Positions 7,375-14,368 of a stretch of 21,725 bases of DNA are shown one piece after another. Positions within the stretch are counted from its first letter, which is position 1, and every line of letters begins with the position of its first letter. Below the pieces are notes generated by a model. That model saw nothing but the letters and a program-made list of their open reading frames with translations, was not told the origin of the DNA and did not search any database. The DNA comes from CAYRFF01 sp964436125 (GTDB lineage: Bacteria > Bacteroidota > Bacteroidia > Chitinophagales > Saprospiraceae). Position numbers and translations under genes: made by a program. The stretch spans positions 1 to 21,725 of the forward strand of contig CAYTBT010000040.1 in assembly GCA_964436125.1 (NCBI GenBank), in the 5' to 3' direction.

Positions 7375-7818
7375 TTAATGCTGAAGGATATTATAGCCCT
7401 TATCCTTGAGCTCAAAGAGGTAAATTACGGTATTCGGTTCGAGATCTAGCCTTTCATCTGCCTGTGAAATGTCCGCGTCTTCGCGGTGAAGTGCATACTC
7501 ACAGACAACGAGGTCGATCCCCATATCTTCACATTCATTAATCTTCTTTTCAAGCTTAGGATCTTCAACAATCTGCTTTGCCAGGATGCCTGTAACAAGA
7601 ACCTTAAATTTATAATTATTCTTCTTGACGCGCATCATCTCAGCAGTCGCCATGGCAGTGTTCAATTGGCCGATATCGGATGCCACATAGGCAAATTTTG
7701 TCGATGTGCCTTGATACTCCCTGTATTCATACTCGTGATTGTCTTGTGCATGAACGGAGTTGAGTCCTATAAGTAAGAACATACCACTTAAAATGCTGAG
7801 TAATATTTTTCCTTTCAT
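7375..7818 (-). CDS. Secreted DsrE-like protein
   Basis: A 147-residue protein with a clear signal peptide: a basic MKGK start, a hydrophobic stretch to about residue 20, and likely cleavage after VHA at 24. The mature part resembles small DsrE-family proteins. It has a beta-alpha start KFAYVASDIGQLNTAM (41-56), a central FKVLVTGILAKQIV strand-helix, and a GIDLVVCEYAL strand with Cys106, in the region where many DsrE proteins have a conserved Cys. Cytoplasmic DsrE proteins take part in sulfur relay. For exported versions the role is unknown, so I assign none. Its neighbour yhhQ reads in the same direction 358 bp upstream, so they are probably separate units. Fold assignment is moderate; export is well supported. 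Confidence 0.65.
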   Translation of the reverse strand: MKGKILLSILSGMFLLIGLNSVHAQDNHEYEYREYQGTSTKFAYVASDIGQLNTAMATAEMMRVKKNNYKFKVLVTGILAKQIVEDPKLEKKINECEDMGIDLVVCEYALHREDADISQADERLDLEPNTVIYLFELKDKGYNILQH

Positions 7819-8176
7819 TGTGTTAGATTTTATGTAAATAAGTTAAATTAAACAAATACTATTCCATTTTTACGCCTTTCCAATACACATGCGCTAGGTA
7901 TAAATGCCTTGCTATGCAATCGAATTTCCGTATTTCTTATATATCGAGTACAATTTCCGCGGTGCATTCAAGACCATGATAACAGCGCTTTCCGAGCATA
8001 TTCTTGTCATTGCAGAAAACACCATGCCGTATTTTCTATTTCTGCAGAGCATATTGGTTCTTACGCTTCTGTAAATGTAGAAAACAATAGAAAAAAACAC
8101 TCCTCTTATATGATTTTATCGATAAAAAAAGCTTTCCAATCTATAAAACTACTTCTCCAGTGAAAATTGGGCGCTT
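7819..8176. other. Intergenic, 358 bp, no gene supported
   Basis: This is the AT-rich upstream region of the DsrE-like gene. A TAGTATTTG on the minus strand at 7853-7861 resembles the Bacteroidota -7 element but has one extra base. A 14-bp palindrome lies at 8114-8127. Two overlapping open frames of 62 and 84 codons on opposite strands look accidental. Confidence 0.6.
8114..8127. repeat. 14-bp perfect palindrome downstream of yhhQ
   Basis: TTTTATCGATAAAA is self-complementary and lies about 50 bp past the yhhQ stop codon. On the minus strand it is preceded by GGAAAGC. It is too AT-rich to be a convincing terminator; a protein-binding role is possible but unsupported. Confidence 0.3.
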
Positions 8177-8809
8177 TTATTGCTGTAAACCAAGCCGTTT
8201 CAGTGCCCAATCCAAAATTAATTTATACATGGGCAGAAAGATAATGGCGTTCACAAGAATCTTAAAACAATAATCCACAGTACCGATTTCTACAAGATTA
8301 TTGGCAAGATAGGGATCGCTGGTTTTATAAAAAGCAACCATGTAAAAGGTGATTGTATCGATGAGATTCCCAAATATCGCTGCAGCAAGCGGTGCGTACC
8401 ACCACGTCTTCATCTGCCTTAATTTATTGAAAACAAATACATCCATCAGTTGCCCGATGACGTAGGCTGAAAAACTTGCAACTACAATACGTGCACTGAA
8501 TAAACTGAATTGCATTAATTCTCCGACTCCCAGCCAGCTCCCATCTCGGAAACCCACGATAACAATATATGATACCAGAAGTGCGGGAAACATCGCAGTG
8601 AATATAATCTTCCGACCAAATCGAGCGCCGAATATCCGCACCGTTAAATCCGTTGCAAGGAAGATGAAAGGAAAAGTAAAGGTTCCCCAGGTGGTCTTAA
8701 ATCCAAATACCGCTACCGGGAATTGCACCGCGTAATTACTCAGCGCGATAATAAATACGTGAAAGCAAGCGAGGAGTAATGCCAGCCTTCGTTTTTTTCT
8801 TGTGAGCAT
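8177..8809 (-). CDS. yhhQ: Queuosine precursor transporter YhhQ
   Basis: This inner-membrane transporter takes up a 7-deazaguanine precursor of queuosine (preQ0 in E. coli, preQ1 in other members) for modification of tRNA wobble position 34. At 210 aa and with about six hydrophobic segments it matches the family. The stretch FPFIFLATDLTVRIFGA (about 47-63) is the YhhQ hallmark, and VDYCFKILVNAIIFLPMY near the C-terminus is also family-typical. As far as I can recall the E. coli protein, resemblance to it is unusually close throughout. ATG 8809 is chosen because the family sequence starts there and the putative preQ1-I aptamer ends just before it. That aptamer gives an independent link to queuosine metabolism. 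Confidence 0.95.
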   Translation of the reverse strand: MLTRKKRRLALLLACFHVFIIALSNYAVQFPVAVFGFKTTWGTFTFPFIFLATDLTVRIFGARFGRKIIFTAMFPALLVSYIVIVGFRDGSWLGVGELMQFSLFSARIVVASFSAYVIGQLMDVFVFNKLRQMKTWWYAPLAAAIFGNLIDTITFYMVAFYKTSDPYLANNLVEIGTVDYCFKILVNAIIFLPMYKLILDWALKRLGLQQ

Positions 8810-8812
8810 AGG

Positions 8813-8850
8813 CGTCTTAGTTTTTTAACGTGGGAGAATTGCGAACCACG
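8813..8850 (-). promoter_or_regulatory. preQ1-I riboswitch in the yhhQ leader
   Basis: On the minus strand a five-pair stem CGTGG/CCACG (8850-8846 with 8833-8829) encloses the 12-base loop UUCGCAAUUCUC. The tail UUAAAAAACUAAG follows directly. This is the architecture of the preQ1-I aptamer: a short P1, a 10-12-base loop beginning UUC in the Bacillus type and ending in the C that pairs with preQ1 (here 8834), then an A-rich tail ending in CUAAG that folds back into the loop. Possible second-helix pairs are loop C8841 with tail G8816 and loop A8839 with tail U8819, fewer than in Bacillus. The tail ends six bases before the yhhQ ATG, so ligand binding would hide the ribosome-binding region and lower translation. 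Regulation is inferred; the sequence match is direct. Confidence 0.88.
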
Positions 8851-8941
8851 AGTACCCATTGATCAATAATATAAATGGCGCAAGGTAAGGAGAATCATGG
8901 ACATTGTCTTCTTGTGATCGGATATTAAGCCCAAGACAGGG

Positions 8942-10165
8942 TCAATGTACCTCTCTGACAGGATGAGAATTGTCGAGAATAGCCTGCAAGAAGAGGTTGA
9001 TTTCTTCGAGATTGTCGGCCTTTGTAGCCATTCTACTCCATAGAACACAGGCAAAGTCCATCGAGGGCACTACTTTGATGACTTCTTCCACCAGACTATC
9101 CGTCTCAGCCGATATAAGAATAAATGTATCGCTCGGAGAAGGTCCGGGTTGAATAAATGCATTGTTTTCACTGTAAGAAATAACGGTATTGTTCTCTTTT
9201 ACAATATCCGATACATTATCATAAGAGATGCCATTATCAGAATATTGGATTACAGTGTTGTCAGTAAGGACGATATTGTCTTGCAAGTCTCTATCGCCAT
9301 AGTTCTGTACATATATTCCCATCTCACAATTAATAAGGATGTTGTTCTGAACAACTGAAGGACCACCGCCTGTATTGATACCTGCACCACCGGCATTGAC
9401 GATAATGTTCCCTAAAACAATATTGGAATTTATGCTGTCCATATCTTCAGCGCCATAGACCATTATTCCCGGCCCCTTGGCACCGGTGATAAAATTATAC
9501 GCGATAATACTTTTCACGACGTTGAGCTTCAATTGAATGCCGTAGCCGACCGGACTTTCATAATTCTGAGATGCATCAACTATATTCCCTCGGAAGACAA
9601 AGTGTTCCACCGGACTATTTCCCTGGTGATTTCCTATATATACCGGAGCTCGATGTGTTCCGTCAAAGTAATTATTGAGAACGCGGATGTTTTTGTATGT
9701 GCACCGCTTAAAATTGGCACTGATATCTCCATCGCCATTTTCAGTGAAAACACAATTTTTAATAATAACATTGGTACAGGTGCCATCAACTTCTCCGAGC
9801 CTGATTCCATACCCAATGCCGTGAAATTCCAGATATTCAAAGACGAGGTTGCTTCCTTTTATCTCCCACAGGTTGTGCGCCGGATTTAAATCTTGTATGA
9901 GCGGCCTTGCCTCCCCTTTACCATAACCCATAAGAACAATAGGTGCTTCTTCAGTACCGGAATTTTCACTTACTATATGTCCTTCATACCTGCCTTCATG
10001 AAGGAGAATAGTATCACCCGGAACGGCATTCTCAAATGCCTGACTTAGATCATCACCCGGGTAAAGGATATGGGTATTTGCGTAAGCTGATGGGACTAAA
10101 ATACAGAGAATAATGATATAGAAAGCCCTGAATTGCGTAGTGGTACAAGTGAAGAATCTATTCAT
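8942..10165 (-). CDS. Secreted right-handed parallel beta-helix protein
   Basis: A 407-residue exported protein with a signal peptide (hydrophobic FYIIILCILVPSAYA, likely cut after residue 29). The body, roughly 30-335, is a pectate-lyase-like parallel beta-helix. It opens with a typical GDTILLHEGRYEG entry motif and continues with repeated turns such as NVIIKNCVF, NIRVLNNYF, NIVLGNIIVN, NILINCEMGIYV and NTVIQYSDNGISY, rich in stacked Asn. Such folds occur in polysaccharide lyases, glycosidases and structural or copper-related proteins (NosD type); I see no catalytic signature that decides. The last 70 residues leave the repeat pattern and form a charged, probably helical tail without a sorting domain. 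The GEVED gene lies 23 bp upstream on the same strand, suggesting co-transcription. Confidence 0.8.
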   Translation of the reverse strand: MNRFFTCTTTQFRAFYIIILCILVPSAYANTHILYPGDDLSQAFENAVPGDTILLHEGRYEGHIVSENSGTEEAPIVLMGYGKGEARPLIQDLNPAHNLWEIKGSNLVFEYLEFHGIGYGIRLGEVDGTCTNVIIKNCVFTENGDGDISANFKRCTYKNIRVLNNYFDGTHRAPVYIGNHQGNSPVEHFVFRGNIVDASQNYESPVGYGIQLKLNVVKSIIAYNFITGAKGPGIMVYGAEDMDSINSNIVLGNIIVNAGGAGINTGGGPSVVQNNILINCEMGIYVQNYGDRDLQDNIVLTDNTVIQYSDNGISYDNVSDIVKENNTVISYSENNAFIQPGPSPSDTFILISAETDSLVEEVIKVVPSMDFACVLWSRMATKADNLEEINLFLQAILDNSHPVREVH

Positions 10166-10188
10166 AGTATTGCTATTTATAGGGAATA

Positions 10189-11025
10189 TTATCGGATTAC
10201 TTCAAATGCCTGAGTGATTGCCGCATCCTGAAGAATGAGCTTCACATAATAAATCCCGGGAGAAAAATCAGCCGTGTGAATCCGATAAAGTGACTCAGAA
10301 TGCCCTTCCAGGCTGCCTATGCGCCTTCCCAAGCTATCATATAGGTGTATCTTCTTGATTTTGCTCTGCCCGGAGTAGTGAAGCATAAGTATTGAGGAAC
10401 TGGGATTTGGGTAGAGTTGTACTGCATTGCCCGCCTCGGTATCCAGAGTGCTTGTCCCTTGTGAGAGAATACGAATGATATAATCTTCCGTTTCACCGAC
10501 GGCATAAGCAGCACAAGGCGATAAGCCCGCTTCCGCAAATCTGACAAGGCGTACTCGTAAGCGATAGCGACCGGTTTTTACCTCAGATGGAATATGGATA
10601 TTGAAATTACGCGTATTCTCAGGTCCCATCCGTCCCAATTTTATGACCTCTTCATCCGAACTGAACTTTTTGTCCTGATTGAAGTCGATCCATGCACGCA
10701 GAAAAAGAAAGTATGCATACTTCCGGAATGTAGAGACAGAACCGGAATAACTATCTCCCGCACTTAATTGAAAGGTAGAATCAGCTTCATAAATACTGAA
10801 TGTGCTACTTTCAGATGGGCTGCTTTCCCTGTGCAAGACATCGCCATCATCACCAGTAAGTTGAAAAAGCGTTATATTACTTAGATTACTACAACTGTCA
10901 AGATATTCAGGTGTACAATAACTCTGCGCATTCACATTATTTAAAGCTATCAGGCAAAATAAGGTAGCGTAAATGGCAAATGAGAAATTCTTGCTTGAAA
11001 AACTGTCATCGTAAATTCTATGCAT
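10189..11025 (-). CDS. GEVED-domain protein with T9SS type A sorting domain
   Basis: A 278-residue surface or secreted protein. The signal peptide ends near residue 33 (NVNA before QSYC). Residues about 85-187 form a GEVED domain, with the calcium-loop-like DFNQDKKF (114-121), the strand YRLRVRLVR and the closing GETEDY (177-182, variant of GEVEDY). The C-terminal 75 residues are a type IX secretion type A sorting domain: LYPNPSSS at 204-211, the strand KIHLYDSLGRRIG, and FSPGIYYVKL. It is therefore expected to cross the outer membrane through the T9SS and be attached or released. GEVED domains occur in exported enzymes and adhesins; no catalytic domain is present here. It is divergent from nirK across a 452-bp gap and lies 23 bp before the beta-helix gene. 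Confidence 0.88.
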   Translation of the reverse strand: MHRIYDDSFSSKNFSFAIYATLFCLIALNNVNAQSYCTPEYLDSCSNLSNITLFQLTGDDGDVLHRESSPSESSTFSIYEADSTFQLSAGDSYSGSVSTFRKYAYFLFLRAWIDFNQDKKFSSDEEVIKLGRMGPENTRNFNIHIPSEVKTGRYRLRVRLVRFAEAGLSPCAAYAVGETEDYIIRILSQGTSTLDTEAGNAVQLYPNPSSSILMLHYSGQSKIKKIHLYDSLGRRIGSLEGHSESLYRIHTADFSPGIYYVKLILQDAAITQAFEVIR

Positions 11026-11477
11026 AATAGATATAGGATTTTATTCCGCAGTCATTTATTCCGACTTCCGTCAAATATCTTTTCAGATTCCTTTATTTCT
11101 TGCCTTGAGAAGGTAAATGACTCCAATAAATGTACAAGGTAAGCGATTCTATGAGAAACTACAAATCCGAAAATGTGAGGCTTAAAGTATGTAGGGAAGC
11201 CCCTTTTTATGAATACCGGAAATTAAAAAGTCATAAGATTGTCATCAATGAAATTATTTTGCTCAAAAGTGAAAAAATGTGGCTAAAAATATCCTTATCT
11301 GAAATGGCTAAGATGCTTATAAATAGAGGCTTTCAGAAAAGAGGATAAAATTGTCCGGAAAAACATGATTAGGATCATGCTTTTCTACTTTTCAGCTCAT
11401 TGTTTAGGTGTATAAACCAGAGTAATTTTAAAGTACAAAAGAAGGGAAAGACATTGATTAACATAAAAGCATCAATT
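11026..11477. other. Divergent intergenic region before nirK, 452 bp
   Basis: It separates the minus-strand GEVED gene from plus-strand nirK. It contains the palindrome at 11364-11379 and a second looser inverted repeat GTTTA-n6-TAAAC at 11402-11417. A 72-codon open frame at 11130-11348 has no recognisable features and is not called. No exact TAnnTTTG element was found for nirK; TACTTTTC (11386) and TAATTTTA (11423) are one base off. Confidence 0.6.
11364..11379. promoter_or_regulatory. FNR/CRP-like palindrome upstream of nirK
   Basis: CATGAT-TAGG-ATCATG is a perfect inverted repeat with a four-base spacer. Its core TGAT-n4-ATCA matches the FNR-class box TTGAT-n4-ATCAA except for the outer T (A here). 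It lies about 100 bp before the nirK start codon. Nitrite reductase genes are often controlled by FNR/NnrR/DNR proteins, and a Crp-family regulator is encoded just beyond the operon. The distance to the real transcription start is unknown. Confidence 0.5.
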
Positions 11478-12590
11478 ATGAAATTACAAAAGAAATCAAG
11501 AAATGTGAAGCTACTTTACCTTGCTCTTTTAATAGGAGTAGCGGTACTAGCAATGGGCTATTTAATTGATAGAGATAGTGATTCCGGATATGATCTGGAA
11601 GAAATAACAGGAACTTATGTCGCTGAGGTAACGACTGCTCCGGAAGTTCCGCCGGCGATAACCAGGGATGAAGCAAAGCGGGTTATTGTCAAGCTAGAAA
11701 CCAAGGAAACAACGCTTCCCATTGCACCGGGCGTTGAATATGCGACAGCCTGGACATTTAATGGGACAATTCCCGGACCTATGGTCAGAGTAAGAGAAGG
11801 GGACCTTGTGGAAGTGCACTTGAGCAATGCTGCTGATAGTAAAATGGCGCATAATATAGACTTGCACGCAGTAATGGGGCCTGGTGGTGGAGCGGAAGCT
11901 TCCTTAACACCTCCGGGACAGACGACAAAGTTTAGTTTTCGGGCCTTGAAGCCTGGTTTATACATATATCACTGTGCCGCTCCGCCGGTAGGAATACATA
12001 TCAGTAATGGAATGTACGGGATGATCCTTGTAGAGCCAAAGGAAGGGCTAGAGCCTGTGGATAGAGAGTACTATATAGTACAGAGTGAGTTTTATACAAC
12101 CGGAGAAAACGGCGAGACAGGACTTCAGGCATTTGACTTTGATAAAGCACTTGCTGAGCAACCGGAATACGTAGTATTCAATGGAAATACAGAATCTCTT
12201 GTTGCTGATAATACAATTTATGCGGAGGCAGGAGAGACCGTACGACTATTTGTCGGAAATGCCGGACCGGGCTTAATCTCTTCCTTCCACGTGATAGGAG
12301 AGGTGTTTGATAAGGTGCAACTGGAAGGCGGAAGCTTTGCCAATCACAATGTGCAGACAACGATGATTCCGGTAGGTGGAGCTTCAATCATCGAATTCAA
12401 AGTTGATGTTCCCGGATCATACACGCTGACTGACCATGCGATATTCAGGGCATTTAATAAAGGTGCACTGGGACAGTTGAAAGTGACCGGTGAGGAGAAT
12501 GAGAAGATATTCTCTGACCAAGTTGAACCCGGAACGGCTCAGCTAGAGCAGGAAGAAGATGTGAAACCACTTGTAAGCTATAATAAATAG
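11478..12590 (+). CDS. nirK: Copper-containing nitrite reductase, AniA-type NirK
   Basis: It reduces nitrite to nitric oxide in the periplasm or at the outer face of a membrane. Two cupredoxin domains carry every copper ligand. Type 1 ligands are His125, Cys166, His174 and Met179; type 2 ligands are His130, His165 and His320. The catalytic pair is Asp128 and His271. Stretches such as GPGGGAEASLTPPGQT, YIYHCAAPPVGIHISNGMYG and DHAIFRAFNKGALGQLKV closely follow the gonococcal AniA class. ATG 11478 is chosen because it opens directly onto MKLQKKSRNV and a hydrophobic segment (11-30); the upstream in-frame extension looks non-coding. No lipobox Cys follows that segment, so the protein is probably anchored by an uncleaved helix or exported, unlike lipoprotein AniA. 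It is the first gene of a three-gene operon, four bases before the next. Confidence 0.96.
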   Translation: MKLQKKSRNVKLLYLALLIGVAVLAMGYLIDRDSDSGYDLEEITGTYVAEVTTAPEVPPAITRDEAKRVIVKLETKETTLPIAPGVEYATAWTFNGTIPGPMVRVREGDLVEVHLSNAADSKMAHNIDLHAVMGPGGGAEASLTPPGQTTKFSFRALKPGLYIYHCAAPPVGIHISNGMYGMILVEPKEGLEPVDREYYIVQSEFYTTGENGETGLQAFDFDKALAEQPEYVVFNGNTESLVADNTIYAEAGETVRLFVGNAGPGLISSFHVIGEVFDKVQLEGGSFANHNVQTTMIPVGGASIIEFKVDVPGSYTLTDHAIFRAFNKGALGQLKVTGEENEKIFSDQVEPGTAQLEQEEDVKPLVSYNK

Positions 12591-12594
12591 AACT

Positions 12595-13398
12595 ATGAAA
12601 ACGCGTGTGATCAATCTCTTATCAATATTAGTATTAGTTAACGCTTCATTGTTTTCCCAGACTAATGATCATACGGAAACTGAGGTAGCCGGCATGGTGA
12701 TGATCCCGGCCGGCTACTATCAGCCTTTCTTTATCGTCGGGGAGGATACCGAAGCAGTAGAGATACAGAGCTTTTATATCGATAAGTATGCGGTTACCAA
12801 TGCTGAATTCATGGAATTTGTGAAAGCTAATCCTGAATGGGCTCGATCTGCGGTACCTTCCATATTTGCCGATGAAAACTACCTCTCTCATTGGGAAGAA
12901 GATTTTTATATCGGTAATCAGGCATTGTGCGACCGTCCGGTAATCAATATTTCATGGTACGCTGCATCTGCTTATGCCGAATGGAAGGGAAAGCGCCTAC
13001 CGACACTTGCAGAATGGGAATATGTTGCCGGCTCTATGCCTGTTCACATGCATGATAAAAGCAAATTAAATGAGTTTATCTTGCAGTGGTACAGCAAGCC
13101 GACACCGGAAATGTTACCGGACGTAGGATCTACATTTGAAAATGAATATGGGGTTTACGATATGCATGGACTGATCTGGGAATGGGTTTACGACTTCAAC
13201 AGTATAATAATTCCCGATGACTCCAGGAGTAGCGGCACATTAAACTCCAATCTCTTCTGCGCAGCAGCTTCTTTAAATGCTGTGGATAAGAAAGATTATG
13301 CGGCCTTCTTGCGCTTTACTTTCAGAGAAAGTCTGAAAGCAAGATATACAATACGCAATGTCGGTTTCCGATGTGCCATGGATTTACACAACCTTTAA
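12595..13398 (+). CDS. nirV: NirV-like SUMF1/formylglycine-generating-enzyme-family protein
   Basis: A 267-residue exported protein (signal peptide about 1-21, SLFSQ) of the FGE-sulfatase/SUMF1 fold. Family landmarks are VAGMVMIPAGYY (31-42), YIDKYAVTNAEF (61-72), RPVINISWYAASAYAEW (114-130), KRLPTLAEWEY (133-143), YDMHGLIWEWVYD (188-200) and the closing NVGFRC (255-260). The active-site segment of true formylglycine-generating enzymes (RGGSF-L-C with a second Cys a few residues later) is degraded. Only Cys222 remains, in FCAAAS, and RGGS is lost. Catalytic conversion of sulfatases is therefore unlikely. SUMF1-like proteins called NirV are known beside nirK in other phyla, with undefined function. 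Position directly after nirK supports an accessory role; I take the symbol from context as well as fold. Confidence 0.8.
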   Translation: MKTRVINLLSILVLVNASLFSQTNDHTETEVAGMVMIPAGYYQPFFIVGEDTEAVEIQSFYIDKYAVTNAEFMEFVKANPEWARSAVPSIFADENYLSHWEEDFYIGNQALCDRPVINISWYAASAYAEWKGKRLPTLAEWEYVAGSMPVHMHDKSKLNEFILQWYSKPTPEMLPDVGSTFENEYGVYDMHGLIWEWVYDFNSIIIPDDSRSSGTLNSNLFCAAASLNAVDKKDYAAFLRFTFRESLKARYTIRNVGFRCAMDLHNL

Positions 13399-13409
13399 AA
13401 TAATGAATT

Positions 13410-14048
13410 ATGAAAACGCTTCTTATTTCAATCGTCACAATCTTAACCTTCGTCGGGCTATTTGCCGGTATGTACAGCGTAAATGAGCACAGTGAAGTAG
13501 ATGTAGTAGCTGCTGCGGCTCCGGGTATGGAGTATAATACGGCTGATCTGCCACTCAGTGAGAATTCAGTGTATCAATTACCGGGTGAATGGACAAGTGC
13601 TGATCTTGAAAAGATAAGCTTAAAGGAATTCAGAGGGAAAATTCAGATTGTATCAATGATTTATACGAGTTGCGGATTTGCATGCCCGCGTATCGTGGAG
13701 AACATGCGTGATATAAAAGACCAGTTGCCAGACAATATCAAGAATAATGTCGGCTTTCTCCTCACTTCTTTTGATACGGAAAGAGATACGCCGGAAAAAC
13801 TTGCCGAGTACGCAGCACAACGTGACCTCGAGGAAGACTGGCATCTATTACACGGCAACGAGATGCAAGTACGCACCTTATCTATGCTCCTCGATACCCA
13901 GTATGATGAACTGGGTGGAGGATTCTTCAATCACTCCAATGTTATTACAATTCTTGACGAGGGAGGCGTTATTATCGCACAATTCAAGGGACTTACTCCC
14001 GATATAAATGAGATAGTGAAAACGATAAAAGTAGCTTCTGCTTCTTGA
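13410..14048 (+). CDS. SCO1/SenC family copper chaperone
   Basis: A 212-residue thioredoxin-fold protein with an N-terminal hydrophobic segment (about 4-22) that anchors or exports it. The copper site is complete: Cys88 and Cys92 in TSCGFACP, and His175 in GGGFFNHSNV. SCO proteins deliver copper to, or reduce thiols in, copper enzymes such as cytochrome oxidase CuA and, when next to nirK, probably nitrite reductase. The gene begins 11 bases after the nirV-like gene and is the last before the terminator, so the operon is enzyme, accessory protein, copper chaperone. A stretch VDVVAAAAPGMEYNTADLPLSENSVYQL forms a linker before the domain in pieces typical of this family. Copper delivery to NirK is inferred from linkage. 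Confidence 0.92.
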   Translation: MKTLLISIVTILTFVGLFAGMYSVNEHSEVDVVAAAAPGMEYNTADLPLSENSVYQLPGEWTSADLEKISLKEFRGKIQIVSMIYTSCGFACPRIVENMRDIKDQLPDNIKNNVGFLLTSFDTERDTPEKLAEYAAQRDLEEDWHLLHGNEMQVRTLSMLLDTQYDELGGGFFNHSNVITILDEGGVIIAQFKGLTPDINEIVKTIKVASAS

Positions 14049-14102
14049 TCTCGTGATTTCTTTTCCTCGCGATTGAAAGAACAAGACCGGAGCTGCCGGT
14101 AT

Positions 14103-14145
14103 AAAGGAATAACTTGCTCTCTTTAAGGATTTAAGTTATTCCTTT
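14103..14145 (+). terminator. Intrinsic terminator of the nirK operon
   Basis: A 13-base perfect stem, AAAGGAATAACTT (14103-14115) with AAGTTATTCCTTT (14133-14145), encloses a 17-base loop and runs into TTCTTTC. It starts 55 bases after the SCO stop codon. The A-run and T-run make it potentially bidirectional, serving transcripts arriving from the convergent regulator gene too. Confidence 0.88.
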
Positions 14146-14274
14146 TTCTTTCTACTGCTATCTTGTTAAGTCGCTAAACAGCGGAGCAGCTTATTGAAAT
14201 TATAGAGCTAAAGGATGCTGTGCTGAGCTTTATGCGGAGAAAATGAAGGGTGAAATGAGTCCGGCAATCTGCCT

Positions 14275-14317
14275 ATTTTCATCCTTACCAGGATTGATTT
14301 AGGTAAAAAATGAAAAT
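14275..14317. repeat. Imperfect inverted repeat
   Basis: ATTTTCAT and TTACC (14275-14289) pair with GGTAA and ATGAAAAT (14302-14317) across a small internal loop. No T-tract follows on the plus strand. It could help end minus-strand transcripts from the REC-Crp gene, but the call is only structural. Confidence 0.4.
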
Positions 14318-14338
14318 AAACAAGCTTGAATCGGCTGG

Positions 14339-14368
14339 TTCCTATCAATCTTGTTCCTATCGATCTTG
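14339..14368. repeat. Tandem 15-base duplication
   Basis: TTCCTATCAATCTTG is followed at once by TTCCTATCGATCTTG; one base differs. A partial third start (TTC) follows. Confidence 0.7.

Noticed and set aside
7909..8163. 84-codon plus-strand and 62-codon minus-strand open frames
   Set aside because: Both cover the same AT-rich intergenic DNA, with accidental-looking composition.
11130..11348. 72-codon open frame before nirK
   Set aside because: Lys-rich, no recognisable motif, and it lies in the probable control region of nirK.
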